A stretch of DNA of 64,000 nucleotides from Gonatopus flavifemur (Eukaryota > Arthropoda > Insecta > Hymenoptera > Dryinidae). The stretch spans positions 5,000,501 to 5,064,500 of the forward strand of contig JAFFJZ010000013.1 in the NCBI GenBank assembly GCA_018340375.1, in the 5' to 3' direction. A program made the translations under genes and the position numbers. Below, one piece after another: positions 1 to 12,248 of the stretch. The notes under the pieces were generated by a model. The model did not search any database. It was not told the DNA's origin and saw nothing but the letters and a program-made list of their open reading frames with translations. Every line of letters begins with the position of its first letter. Position 1 is the first letter of the stretch.

Positions 1-1
1 T

Positions 2-1629
2 TCGGAAGCTAGTGATTCCGCTGTGTTCATTACTTCACTTGTGCATCTCCGCCTACACTGCAATTCAAAAATAATTTGGCAGAATCCAAGGCCATCATCA
101 GCCAGATTTTGTAGGCCAATCAAAATAGAGTTTGTGAAAGAATCAACTGAAGTTTCGGTTGCAGAGAAGCTACGGGTTGATAATGAAATAGAAAATCTGA
201 GGGCTACTTCTTTCAGAACTGATGAAAAACATGTTTCAGTGAAACATAAGATGATTTTTTCTATGGTGGACGGGAAGGTATGCAATGCCATAACTGAGAC
301 AACCTATACCCAGAAGTGCTGTATATGTGGTGCCACATCTAAGGAATTCAACAAAATTGATGATATAGTATCCAGGCCGGTCAAAACCGAAAACCTCCAG
401 TTTGGTTTGTCTTGTCTACACAGCTGGATACGATTTTTTGAGGGCCTCCTGCATTTGTCTTATAAGCTACCTATTCAGAAGTGGCAGGCACGAAAACAAG
501 ATGAAGCTTTGGTGGAAGAACGAAAAAAGGTTGTACAGAAAAGTTTTAAAGAAAAATGTGGCCTCATTGTCGATGTTCCTAAGCCAGGGTTTGGGAACTC
601 AAGCGATGGGAATACCGCTAGGCGATTTTTCGCACAACCCGAAGTTTCTTCCGAAATCACAGGGGTGGATGTCAACCTAATACAACGACTTTATGTAGTA
701 TTAGCTACCGTTCCAAGTGGCCATGAAATAGACGTTGAAAAGTTTTGGAGTTACGCTTTAGACACGGCACGCTACTACGCGACAAAATATCCGTGGTACC
801 CAATGTCACCTACGATGCACAAGTTTTTAATCCACGGACCTGAAATCATTGCATCTGCTCTTCTACCTATAGGCCAATTGACTGAGGAAGCACAAGAGGC
901 TCGTAACAAAGATTCTAAAAGGTGAAAATGATGTATATCACTCAATAATAGTCTATATTTGTCACGGTGGACTCGACACTTTGAAGGGAAAAATTTGACT
1001 TCTCAAGTACTGCAATCAGTTTGATACATTGCACAATACGTTTTTGACTACTAGGCAAACTATATATTTATGGTAACCACGAGAATATATGTTTGCGAAG
1101 ATTGTTTTGTTCTGGTAAGGAATTCGGGGAATTATGAATATTCATATACTTTTTTTTATTAATAAGCCACACTGTTCATCCTCTGGAAACATAAATTCAT
1201 AGACTGGAAAACAATTTTGAGAATCAAGTAAACTTATGAATTAGAGGATTTATTCAAAACTTTATACTGATGACCCCAAAGTGCAGCTGCTTTTTGTTTT
1301 TCCTTGATTTTGTTTGTCATGTTGAGATCAAAAGCTTTAACGGTGTCGATGAATACATAATTATATTCAAATATCTTAACAACATTCATTTCCAAAGGTA
1401 CCGAGAGCATCACTCCAGGAAATGCAGTAGGGAAAAAACGAATGAAGACATTTTTAAATGGTTCCTTTTGAGTTCTGATCCAATGTTATCGAGTAAAAGA
1501 CAGTTGCCCAAGAAAAAACTGAAGTTTCTCCCTAGAGACGTGTTAAGCCTGATGAAAACTCCGGATATACTTGATGAAGACAACGTAACTCCCCCATTAT
1601 CTTCCTCTGAGAGTGAAGAAGAAGACTGA
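2..1629 (+). pseudogene. Transib/RAG1-like transposase, C-terminal part (two exons)
   Basis: The frame is open from the window edge to 921 and continues after a GT-AG intron (922-1397) to a TGA at 1627-1629; joining AG at 921 to G at 1398 keeps the frame. Visible motifs are IIWQNPRPSSARFCRPI near the start, a DGKVCNA stretch followed by CCICG, then GNTARRFF, LLPIGQLTEEAQEARNKD and, across the intron, YREHHSRKCSR with TNEDI and a final SSDP block and an acidic Ser/Glu tail. This order matches the C-terminal half of insect Transib-type transposases related to RAG1 (family knowledge). The N-terminal half lies outside the window, so whether the copy is intact is unknown. No stop interrupts the visible part. 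Another DDE family is possible but less likely. Confidence 0.65.
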
Positions 1630-1869
1630 TCTGAGTAAAAAAAGTGTGGCAAAAGTAAAAACCATTACGATTTCAGTTTTTTATATTATTGTATATATTG
1701 TGAATGTATATATCTTTCGATTTAACACATTTGGTGTGTTAATATCATTCGATAATTATATTAATGATGATTCAATGTTGGAAATAATAATAATAATGAT
1801 CATAATAGGAACAACAGAATGGGCCGTTTAGTTCTTGTTTAATATTAAGTTATGAATGAAGTTTTGATT

Positions 1870-2800
1870 TTTGGCATCTGCCATCCTGAATTTCGGAATT
1901 CTGACAACGGATTCATGATCAGCGATCCCGAAAACCCCTGGGTACCGAGTTTGAAGGGAATCCGATGATTTCTACAATTTTCGTCCACTATATTGGGTCC
2001 ATTATTTTGAATTTTGAATTTCAGACCGTGGATTCGTAATCAGCGACCACAGAAACCCCTGAGTACCGAGTTCGAAAAAAATGCGATGATTTTCTTAATT
2101 TTTGTCCACCATATTGGATCCGCCATTCTCAATTTCAAAATTTTGACAACGGATTCGTAATTGGTGACCCCAAAAACTCCTGGATGCCGAGTTTGAAGAA
2201 AATCCGATGATCTTCTCGATTTTATTCCATCATATTGGATCCGCCATCCTGAATTTCGAAATGCAGACAACGGATTTGTAATCAGCGACCCCAAAAATCC
2301 CTTGGTACCCAATTTGAAAAGAATCCGATAATTTTTTCAATTTTCGTCCGCCATATTGGATTCGCCATTCTGAATTTGGGAACTTAGACAGCGGATTCGT
2401 AATCAGCGACCCCGAATACCCCTGTTCACCAAATTTGAAAAAAATCCGATGATCTTCTCGATTTTATTCCACCATATTGGATCCGCCATTTTGAATTTCG
2501 AAATGAGAACAACGGATCCGTAATCAGCGACCCCAAAAACCGTTGGGTACCCAATTTGAGGAGAATCCGATGATTTTTAAAATTTTCGTCCGCCATCTTG
2601 AATTCGCCATTTTGAACTTTGGAACTCAAACAGCAGATTCGTAATCAGCGACCCCAAAAACTCCTGATCATCAAGTTTGAAGAAAATCCGATGGTTTCTT
2701 TCAATTTTCGTCCGCCATATTGGATCCGCCATTTCGAATTTTGAAATTCTGACAACGGATTCGTAATCAGTGACCCCATAAACTTTCCGAGTACGAAGTC
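1870..2800. repeat. Tandem satellite, ~121-bp unit, about eight copies
   Basis: The phrase GATTCGTAATCAGCGACC, with small changes, recurs at about 1913, 2031, 2151, 2272, 2394, 2515, 2637 and 2758, a spacing of 118-122 bp. Each unit also carries a variant of CCATATTGGATCCGCCATT. Open frames on the minus strand over this array are translations of the repeat and are not taken as genes. Confidence 0.85.
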
Positions 2801-3397
2801 GCAAGCGAATTTGAGAGCCCCTTATAATTTTGTCCAGCTTTTTGGCATTTGGCCCCACTGTGCATCGTGCGTGAAAGGTCGATGTATCGAATACTCGATG
2901 TTTTTATGGAGCAACATCGATGTTGAAAATACCGATGCAAAAAACATCGATGTATCGATTGTTTTTCCAATGTTTTTCAAAAAACCAAGTTTATGGAAAA
3001 TCCAGCTTCCCCACCGCAACATATCTCCATACATGAATGGAAATTCTTTCCAAACTGTGAAAGAGAAAAGATCCAATACTGATGAAGATTATGGGAGAAC
3101 TTTTTAGAGCAAAATCCCTGAAAATCAAATTCATAGAGACATTCAAATTTTTCAGGGAATATTAATATTAAAAGGTTTATTAAGACTTTTACCCAGAAAA
3201 AATTTTAAATTCCTGAAAAATGTTCTTCAAATTTTGCTTGTTTGATAAATTCAAAATTCGAGCTCTGCACAGGCCTTCATCAAACTTCCAAAATTCATCC
3301 TGAAAAATTTCAAACCTTTTCGTGAGTTTGGTTTCATAGAATTTTCTTGAAAAAAATTTCTCCAGATGGAGTCATTTGTTCAGTGAGGCAGCCGAAA
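2801..3397. other. Non-coding stretch with an ATCGATG-rich cluster
   Basis: No gene is supported. At 2880-2960 the motif ATCGATG and near variants recur several times; a second cluster lies at 3968-4085. The rest is AT-rich sequence without recognisable features. Confidence 0.4.
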
Positions 3398-3523
3398 TCG
3401 TATGGACTCCTTAGAAAGAGAAAGGAAATCGAGTTTGGTATCAGCTTCTTTGTTCAATGACAATAACAAAGGAGGAAGCAAATGCCAAGCTCGTTTTTTT
3501 CCCTTTCTAAGGAGTCCACGTTT
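3398..3523. repeat. Short inverted repeat (hairpin)
   Basis: GGACTCCTTAGAAAG at about 3401 is repeated in reverse complement as CTTTCTAAGGAGTCC near 3507, with matching flanks on both arms. It resembles a small foldback element; no target duplication was identified. Confidence 0.5.
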
Positions 3524-3744
3524 CCACCTACCCCCCAAGCAGCACATTCACCGATGTCCACGTCGCATTTCCATGGAGGCGAGGTGGATTTAAGGGAGAC
3601 GTGGATACAAGGTGGCAGAACGGAGAAGCGACGTAGAGGTGACGGAGAAATGTCTGCAATGGGTGGATGTGCTGTACGGGGCAGAACCTCTAGCTCACGT
3701 CCTCCATCCTATATCTCTATGTTGAAAAGAGAAGCAAACAGTCA

Positions 3745-3900
3745 CCTTTTTTCGGATGGGGGCCGAATCAACGGAAGGACAAATCAACGAAACCATTGGT
3801 TGAAAAGGAAGAGATGTATAATGCATGATGTCTCATTCTTTCCAACTAACGGTTTCGTTGATTTGGTTTTTCGTTGATTTGGCCCCCATCCCTTTTTTCC
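3745..3900. mobile_element. Foldback MITE, ~155 bp
   Basis: The two halves are near-complete inverted repeats. The left arm contains GGATGGGGGCC then AATCAACG; the right arm contains CGTTGATTTGGCCCCCATCC. The arms extend about 70 bp each with scattered mismatches and meet near 3820. There is no coding capacity. Confidence 0.7.
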
Positions 3901-4095
3901 AACCATGGGTTTCCCAATCCGTTTCCCGTTTTTTCCAGCTCCATTCGGCGGCGGTTTCGAAATTGAGAGAACATCGAACATCGAAAATTGGTGTTTCAAC
4001 GTCGATGTTATCGATGTATCGAAATGCGGAATATCGATGTTTGAAATGAAAACATCGATGTTCGCAGAATTCCGATGTATCGTTTGCATCACGAT

Positions 4096-4259
4096 CAGGG
4101 TTGGGATGTAATATACTTTGAAGTATTTTACATAGTTTACGACGAGGTATCTTACCTACAAAACCAACCCCCTTGCCTTAGGGGGGCAGGAGGGTACGTT
4201 TTTTACATGAAGTATATTACGGTAAGAAACTCAAAAATCACGTCGTAAACCCAACCCTA
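4096..4259. mobile_element. hAT-type MITE, 164 bp, with 8-bp target duplication
   Basis: The element begins CAGGGTTGGG and ends CCCAACCCTA, with further inverted complementarity inside (TGTAATATACTT against AAGTATATTAC). The octamer ATCACGAT stands on both sides (4088-4095 and 4260-4267). An 8-bp duplication and a CAGGG-type end are typical of hAT elements. Confidence 0.8.
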
Positions 4260-4949
4260 ATCACGATTTTTTTCCCAGAATAATGGAAAACAAAGAATTT
4301 TAAGAAATCGGTATAGGAATTTCTGTCGCTTTTGCAGGTTTTTTCTCAGACATCAGATTCTTATCGCATCCTATAACGAAAATTTTCTAAAGCTTTGGAC
4401 AGAATTCGATATTTCTTGTTGAAAATGTCAGTAAAAAGGGTGCTAGAAATTTTTTGGTTTCAATCGGTTTGTTTTACTCAAAATCCATTCAAAAACTAAC
4501 ACACTTCTCATCCGGACATCTAACCTTTGGTCTTTGACTCCATATACAGGGTGCCCCAGACCACATTTCCCAGATTTACAGGTGAATTCTGCAGGCAAAA
4601 TGCAATAATTTCCCGTTTGGAAGAATTTTTTTTGCTTAGTTCTTGAGATATGAGCATTTTCAGATTTTTTCAAAATCTAAATCATCCAAAGGCACTGCAT
4701 GCTACATACTTGGGGTCAACCCCATTCTTCAAGTTTGAAAACGTTGAATCTGTGGAAAAAAATCGAACTATTTTATCATGGATAGGTCCGGAGCTATAGC
4801 GATTTGAAATTTTTTGGCTTTCAGCCAATCAGAATTCAGCTACTTCAAATCGCTATAGCTTCGGAACTATCAATGATAAAATAATTCAATTGTTTCTCAC
4901 AAATTCACCGTTCTCCAACTTAGCGAATGGTGCCAAAATCTAGTCCCGA

Positions 4950-5290
4950 GAAGAAGTGAATTAGATCTAATGAGATCTATGTAGATCTCTTGAGATATAA
5001 GTAGATCTCTTTAGATATATGTAGATCCCTTCAGATCTGAATTTTGGAAAAACAAGATCTAGGTAGATCCAAAGAGATCTACTTATATCTCAAGAAATCT
5101 TTTTGAACCAGATTCCTTGAGACATGAGCAGGTCTCTTTGGATCTCCGTAGATCTCGTTTTTCCAAAATTTAGATCTGAAGAGATCTACATATATCTGAA
5201 GAGATCTACTTATATCTCAAGAGATCTACTTATATCTCAAGAGATCTACTTATATCTCAAGAGATCTACATATATCTCATCAGATCTAAT
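4950..5290. repeat. AGATCT minisatellite
   Basis: Units close to AGATCTACTTATATCTCAAG and its reverse complement repeat about every 20-24 bp across this stretch, giving a locally palindromic array inside the foldback element. Confidence 0.8.
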
Positions 5291-5422
5291 TGAGTTTTCC
5301 TCGGGGTATGTAGCACACAATGTTTTAGAATGATTTAGATTTGAAAAAAATCTAAAAATGCTTATAACTCGAGAACTAAGCCTCAAAAAAAATTTGTTCA
5401 AACGGGAAATTAGTGCACTTCG

Positions 5423-7305
5423 CAGGGCCGGCTTGTCCATATAGGCAGTATGGGCGGCCGCCTGGGGCGGCAAGATTCAGGGGGCGACAAAATTTGGAAA
5501 AACACCAAAATCCTAGAAATCATGAGTGAGAATCATACTGAACATACACATACACATGACACACAAAATACTCATTAGAAACATTCTCTGTCTTCCTGAG
5601 AATTCATGGTGGTTCAATTACTGAATAAGAATTACAATTTTCCTCTAAAAAAGAGATTTTCCTCTAAAAAAAAGTGTTTTGCAAAAGTCTTTATGCATAA
5701 ATTTCAGTACACATGTTACAAGAAATAAGTTATTTTTTAATTCAGTTTCAGAATGGCATCAGAAAGATGACCTGGTGAATAATGATAATTAGGTAATGTA
5801 TGCAAGATATCAAATGTCAATTGAGTGAGAACCTAGTTATCATCCGACAATAGTATTCAACATTGTCTCGCAGCAGTATTGGAAGCAGTATCCTAAACAG
5901 CACCGAAAACCAACGTATCAATGGTTTCACAGATTTTCGTTTTCAAAAGTCCGTTTTCCAAACGTTTCGAGAACATTGGTTTATCATGTTGGAATACACT
6001 TTTCGATGACGTTTTCTTACGTATGCTATGGTACGTTCTCAGAATGTTGTCGAAACATCATATGAAAACCAAGTATTTTATTCTCAACCTGCACAAATGT
6101 GTATTCATGTAGGTATTTATGGTGAATTGTAAGCAGAAATTCATACCCTGCAAAAAATTTCCCGTAGAAAACGATAAAATTTTGCCTATGGGTTTCAATG
6201 CGGTTCCTGAAACTGGAATTCCGATGCTGTATCGTGAATTATTTACGATAGAATTCTGTCGATTCTTATCGTATTCTATGGGATTTAAGAAAAATTTACG
6301 TGGTTTTGAAGTGAACTTCCCATAGACAAAGTATTAATTATTCGGAGAATTATAACCTTTTTTTGCGAATAATTGATTTTTCTACTACAGGAATTTTACG
6401 ATAGAACCAGGTACATTTCTCAAATCCTGTAGGATGCGATGAGGATCAATAGAATTCTATCGTAAATGCACGATACAACATGGGGATTCCAATTTTAGAA
6501 ACCGTATTTAAACTCGTAAGAAAAATTTTATCGTCTTCTATGGGACATTTTTAGCAGAGTAGGACTTCGTGTTTTACTTATGAATATCCTGTTGAAAAAT
6601 CCATGGAGTTGCATAATAAGAACATTTTTTTATGAACTGCGATAAGATACCATTCAATTTTGAATCGCTTCATTGGAAATTTGTAATATGTGTTTTGTTT
6701 TTCCTCCATGCAAGATTCATAGGTTAACAAAAAACTTTCGTTTTGTCGGTGCATTCATCTTTTGTTTTATTGTGTGTCGAAGTAATATTGTATGGAGAAC
6801 CGACGTCTACTCAGGGTTGATCAGTAATTTTTCATTTGAACGAGTTTTCAAGTAAGGCAAGTTTTGATTATAATGAATTTTGAAGTATATTATGTGCGTG
6901 AGAATTAGAATATAATGAAGCGTACCACCAAAAAAAGTCGAAAGTTTTCAAAACGTGTCAGTAGTGTGGATTTAAGTTTCAGAGAGTACGTGTTTTAAAA
7001 TTTGTGGAAACCTGCATTTTTTATGTTACGTAAGACGTTCGGCAAATATCATTTGTGTGTGCTGAGATATTTCTTCAGAATGTTTCTGGAACATTCCATG
7101 AAAATATAGTACTTTATTCCTAATCTATACAAAATTTAATTCTTCTATTGTTCTGTAGTTAACCAAATATCCTCATTTTCGTGTTCAATTGCGAATTTAC
7201 GATGCGAATATACCATTCACTGTAATTGATAGGTTTTTTTTACAGGGTAGTGGGTGGCGTCTTGGGATTTCGCCTAGGGCGGCAAAATACCTAGGGCCGG
7301 GCCTG
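5423..7305. mobile_element. Non-autonomous hAT element, 1.88 kb
   Basis: The ends are CAGGGCCGGC and GCCGGGCCTG, with GGGGCGGCAA / GGGCGGCAAAAT motifs just inside both ends. The 8-bp target duplication GCACTTCG is exact (5415-5422 and 7306-7313). No reading frame inside shows transposase motifs, so it would need a transposase supplied in trans. It sits within the right inverted repeat of the older element at 4547-7363. Confidence 0.85.
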
Positions 7306-7507
7306 GCACTTCGGCTGCAGAATCCACCTGTGGAATCTGGGAAATGTGTTCTGGGACACCCTGTATAGATATGGGAATTCCTAAGAGATTCCGGATGAAA
7401 GGGTTGTTAGATTTCCGATGGATGTCTCGTGGACAAACATCAGTACACGTATCATATCAATTTCTTTAATTTTCACTTTATTTTCATTGCCAGCAATTTT
7501 TCGGTAG

Positions 7508-8264
7508 AGTGCGTCAGGCAGGAGGTTGTAACGATCACCCATCAACTCCAACCTTCCTTCAAATCTATAAAATCCTCTCCTTATCCAGTGTGTTGAAGCC
7601 TCCCAAGACTGGGAATTGTACGATTACTGAATATCCCACTCATGAACCTCTTTGTACATTAAGTGAATTGAAAGAAATTTATGTGAATAAGAAACTTTCC
7701 ACCCAACAGTTATTCGAATCTGTTGAAAAAAGAATAAATCTTTCTATTAAGAATGAAGATTGGTTGTTTGAAGAAGAAATCCTTTCTTTGGAAAACCACG
7801 ATTATTTTGTAACAGAAATTTTTGACTGTGTGGTGTACTATATAATCGAATACTCATGTAATATATTACTTAAAACAACAAATTGTGAAGTTTGCAAACG
7901 TGCTCTCGCGGGAACGAATGAAGTTGGTTATGATGATTATGATGTAGTATCACTAGCCAAATCGCACACATCAATTCATCCAAATGAGCGATTTGTGATG
8001 ATGATAAATCAATTGGAACAAATTTACCGAAAACATTGCAATTGCAATCATGTTTTCGAAAATGTCATAACGGATGCAATTGATAATAAAATTTTGAGTT
8101 TCCCATGTAAAGAGCATGCCGACGAAGTTCTTTCATGTACTATAATTTATTATTTGAGAACACGGATGCAAAAATATGCCCAACAGTGCAATCAAAACTG
8201 TTTCAAACAAAATCAGCTAAAAAAAGCAAGCGAAATTTCGCATGAAATGACAATTATTATATAA
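7508..8264 (+). pseudogene. P-element/THAP9-like transposase, C-terminal exon
   Basis: A 3' splice-like sequence (TTTTTCGGTAG) precedes an open frame that starts VRQAGGCNDHPSTPTFLQIY and ends with a TAA at 8262-8264. The GGCNDHP motif followed by a polar, Cys-containing tail and a closing segment (FPCKEH, YYLRTRMQKY, NQLKKA) resembles the C-terminal part of P-type transposases with a THAP N-terminus. No upstream exon with a THAP domain or catalytic core was found between the hAT element and here, so this is probably a fragment. The family call is from motif memory only. Confidence 0.45.
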
Positions 8265-8319
8265 TTATTTATTCTGTTAAGAATGCTATGATTAATTTCT
8301 TGCGGACTATGTAATCCTT

Positions 8320-8362
8320 GCTTAAAGTGTCATAACCATTCATAAGAAAATTTCCTTGTTAT
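8320..8362. repeat. Left part of a MITE inverted repeat cut by the retroelement
   Basis: This stretch (GTCATAACC, then GAAAATTTCCTTG) matches, in reverse complement, the far end of the foldback MITE at 34,432-34,670. With one TTAT removed, 8,362 would join 34,436 and restore the arm. The retroelement therefore inserted into an existing MITE. Confidence 0.65.
8359..8362. repeat. Target-site duplication TTAT (left)
   Basis: TTAT directly precedes the left LTR and recurs directly after the right LTR at 34,432-34,435. Four to six bp is the usual duplication length for Ty3/gypsy integrases. Confidence 0.85.
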
Positions 8363-11300
8363 TGTTACGTCAAAATCTTCAAGATTTATTTAAAACGAGC
8401 GGATATTTTAAGGAATTGTCAAATCAGAGTCTGACAACCCCTCTGATTACCCTGCTTTAGGTAGGGATGTGCCTACACAAGGACCAGGGCTAGGATGCTG
8501 AAATGAATTGTCTCATATATATATTTCTTTAATGATTTATTGAATAATATTTCGTTACTATAGTTACAATATTTTAAATTGAAAGGATTACGAAAAAATG
8601 TGGTTATTTCAATTATAAATTTGATATTAATTATTGAAATATTCCTGAGGGTTACTCAGTGAATATTCTTATTTGATACAGGTTAAAAAGAAAAGAGAAA
8701 ACGTAAATTGAACAACATCTTCAAATTCCGAGGGTTGCTCGGTAATAAGAGATAATTTGTTAATTTTGATTTTTAAAACATAAGAAATGAAAAATCCTTC
8801 TAATTCTGAGGGTTACTCAGTAATTAAAAGTGACTTATTCATTTGGTGTATTTTTCCTCTTAATAAAATTTCGACCTTTAAATTGTTTTATTGAAGGAAA
8901 TCGAGCCCTTCAATAATGGCATAATCATATGAAAAGAGCGAAAGATTCATAGAGGAAGATGTATATGTGTTTCCTATTAGAGAGAGAGAGAGAGAGAAAC
9001 ATGAGTACTAGAAAGAGAGGTATATACCCACGTATACTGTATAATGAAGAGAAAGAGAGAGAGGGAGGAAGGTATATTAGAAAGAGAAGTCCGTTTATCT
9101 GCAAAGCATGAATACATTGACCGCGTTTGCTGTCCAGGTAAGTTTTAAGCATATAGTATGGAATTGCAATGTGGTTGAAAAGAGGGGATTAGGAAGGGAA
9201 AAGATGACGTCTCAGTTAACTTCATTGCCGTCGAAAGGAATATAGGAAATGGAAAACGAAGGAACAATTTCTTCCATGGACTTCGTACAATGAGCACGAA
9301 TGCTTCGAATTGCACGTAGGTGGGAGAAAGAAATTGTTGGAAATTTAATTTCTATTATTCACATGAATGAATTTAATCAAAAAAAATAAAAGTTAAATTT
9401 AACACGGAACAAAGAATGATTTTTCCCTTTTAAACAAACACGATAAGCACTGATTTTAAATTTCGAAAAAAGAAAGGAAACTCAGTTCCTTTTCCCACCC
9501 GAATTGTGGAAAACTCCACTCACTTTTGTTGTTTTCCCCTTCTCGAAGGTACTATCTCGTTCGTGCGAATGCGTATACTGCTTAAATGGTCTGGTTGAGT
9601 AACACAGGACCGCAGTTTGGAGAAAGAATTAGTATTTCTTAAGGAAATACTAACCGATGGAGCGAACACAACCGTGTGTCGGTGAGGATGACCGCGTAGC
9701 GTGCCGTAACGGTAGTTGTAGTAGAAGTAGTAGTGGTTGTAGAAGTGGTTGTAGAAGTGGTTGTAGAAGTGGTTGTAGAAGTCCTAAGAAGGACTGATGT
9801 TATGTGAATATATTGTTGCTTCAAAGAAGTCGAGGAAAGAGTGGTAAAAAATGAAGAAATCATGCGATATTTAAAGGGCTCGATTTTCCTTCAAGGGCAG
9901 CGATTGGTCAAAGGTCGCGCGGTGGGAATAGTTCTTAGTTTGTACCAATGAGAGTTCAAGAAGCTCGCTCTCAGTGGTACTCAAAATCAAAAATTTTCTG
10001 TCTTATAATATTTCGGGTATCTAGAAAATTATCTACTATTTTATCTGATGTTCAAATCCTCGACGCGCTACGTTCCTCCCTCGCTTTACGTTGAGCGTTC
10101 GAAGAGTTGGACTCAGATGAATTTCCTTATTTTCATGTATTTCAGGATTATATATATATATATATATGTAACTTTGATTTTTATAGAATAATTGATTTGA
10201 TTCGGAATTTACGATGAGAATCTGGTTTTATGTTGTGGTGAATGTAATTAATACGATTATTTGGAATATTGAAATATTTTTCGAATCGTTACTTTGAACT
10301 GAATTTTTTTTACATGAGAATTTGCATTTACATATATATATATATATTCACTAGGGTGATTTCATAGATGTTAATTTAATATGATTACGAGTATTTATTA
10401 TATATTTAATCATCTTTCATCAAGGCTTCTCTAGGTTTTTATTCTGTTAAATCGTGTTACTTTATAGGGTGAGAGAGAGAGAAACACACATATATATACG
10501 TATACACATGTATCAACATGACGTTGAATTCTTCGATTATATGGTTCAGGGTATTTTGTTTAATCTTCATTTAGATTATTTAATCATAATTCATCCGATG
10601 AATTAAGAGAAATCAGCGTAGCAGAATTTTATCGGTTTCTGTGAGTGAAATGAGGGAAGAGTGAGAGAGACAGTGACATTCGAAGTTACTAAATTTATCG
10701 AACTCTTATTCGTTGATAGTTATATAGGATTATCTGTTTGTAGATCTACAAGGGCAGGATTATTTAATTGAATTTATTCGTTCATTTATCAATAAACCTA
10801 TTCAAGGTTGTTGGTGAAAAAGAGCTCAAAAAGAGTTCTTCGGTAATATTTGTGTAAGATAATGATTTACTATCATGAAATATGTGTTGATTTATACAAA
10901 TTCGATAAAATTCGAAGGGATGGAAAAAGAATTCACATAGTTTCAAAAGATTATGAAGAGTTCCAAAAGTTTGATGAAATTTATTGGAAGTTTGAAAATA
11001 CTATGAAAATTTACTGGAAATCAGAAAAAGACGAGAGAAGAAGGATTCCTCTATTATTTAGAAAGAGTTCATATGAACAGTTGATTTGAGATTATCAAAA
11101 GAAATTATACTCAATTATACGTATCGAATGGCAAGAGAGAGAGAAAAGGACAAATATAGAGAGAGAGACATAGTGTTCTAAAAGATAAATTCATCTATAT
11201 ATATAATTTGAAATTTGATCAAAGTTGTTGATTAATATTGAAATATTCTATAAGAATGTTCACCAAGCTGAATATCTGTGATGAAAATTTTACAGAAGTT

Positions 11301-11962
11301 TTTATGCATAGTGTTGGGATTGAGACATATTTCTTCGGTTGTAAGGAGAGTTGACCATGCGTCTATACCGTTCCTTTATGGTAGGGTTGTTTATGGTAGG
11401 TCGTGTCGTCTTTCGTCTGTCGATTCGTTTATATGAAGAAATTGAGAAGAAAAAAGGCTCTGTCTCAGGTACGTTTGATGTTTATTATATGGTTGTAGTG
11501 GGTGAGTATTGATTTTAAAAGAATTTTCGTCAAGTCGGTTATTTCAGTAGACTCGTTCTGTCTCATGTTTTCCTTGTCTGTTCGTCAGTGGTGAAGAAGA
11601 GGAACCGTTTCATAGTGGGGTATCGTATGGTATCATGAATTTCGATAGGGTTTAGGGAAAACTGTATTGTCTGCGGTGGTCATTTTAGAAAATAGAAGAA
11701 GAAAACTGTTATATCGATATCGATATTTTCCATGAGGGTAAAAGAGTTCGTGGAGAGATTTTTCATTCGATCGATTACCTACATGAAAATTCTCGTGTGC
11801 GCACGTATCGGGCCCTACGTTTCGTACGCTTACGTTTACGTGTACACATACGAGAAGCAGGACCCGTATAGTTGTACGTATATATATGTATGTCGTAAGA
11901 CGTATATATACAGTATGTCTTTAGGGGTTTAAGAAATATCGAAAATTTCAACGTACGTTACA
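8363..11962 (-). repeat. LTR, 3' copy relative to the element (3.6 kb)
   Basis: It runs from TGTTACGTC to ACGTTACA on the plus strand and is nearly identical to 30,838-34,431. It contains a GA-rich stretch (about 8,980-9,070), a 12-bp repeat GGTTGTAGAAGT in four copies (two in the other LTR), and TA microsatellites near 10,154 and 10,330. On the plus strand it has two strong splice-donor-like sites, CAG/GTAAGT after 9,137 and CAG/GTACGT near 11,468. Small open frames at 10,850-11,089 and 11,732-11,932 occur in both LTRs but show no recognisable domain. Confidence 0.93.
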
Positions 11963-11978
11963 CCTCCCCCCTTCTTTT
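11963..11978 (-). promoter_or_regulatory. Polypurine tract
   Basis: Read on the minus strand this is AAAAGAAGGGGGGAGG, directly upstream of the 3' LTR. It is the expected RNase H-resistant primer for plus-strand DNA synthesis, and it fixes the element's orientation. Confidence 0.9.
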
Positions 11979-12248
11979 GACGAAAGCTAGAAGAGATTTC
12001 GGCAAGATATACATGAGTCGAATAGGTAATGTTTAAAGGCGTTTGTTAAAAAGAGACGAATGTATGAGATAGAAAGAGAGAGAAAAGTCCGATTTTCACG
12101 CTGATATTTCCCCAAGAAAACTTGGTAAAAGATGAAATTTTCGGTTCATACAAAAGATATGTTCTGTATACTTATGTTTATATATATATATATATAAACA
12201 TAATATTATGTTTATATATATATATCTATGTATTATAAAAAATAGATT

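Larger units (their letters stand above)
4547..7363. mobile_element. Foldback element with long inverted repeats, split by a hAT insertion
   Basis: The left end CAGGGTGCCCCAGA and right end (minus strand) CAGGGTGTCCCAGA are both flanked by TATA. The similarity of the arms continues for more than 150 bp, including ATTTCCCGTTTG and a run matching TTTTCAAATCTAAATCAT. The right arm is interrupted at 5415-5422 by the hAT element at 5423-7305. Without that insertion the element would be about 0.93 kb. Its core holds a palindrome around GCTATAGCGATTTGAA (4795-4860) and an AGATCT-rich minisatellite. No transposase is present. Confidence 0.75.

Noticed and set aside
1870..2800. Possible CRISPR array
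   Set aside because: The units are long and continuous without unique spacers, and the genome is eukaryotic.
2040..2858. Several overlapping minus-strand open frames with repeated WRIQYGG-like peptides
   Set aside because: They are translations of the 121-bp tandem satellite and have no domain or start context.
10850..11089. 79-codon frame in the LTR (74 codons in the other LTR)
   Set aside because: The C-terminus differs between LTRs through an indel and no motif is visible.
11732..11932. 66-codon frame conserved in both LTRs (also 34,201-34,401)
   Set aside because: Identity is explained by LTR duplication; the peptide is low-complexity Tyr/Val sequence from TACGTA-rich DNA.
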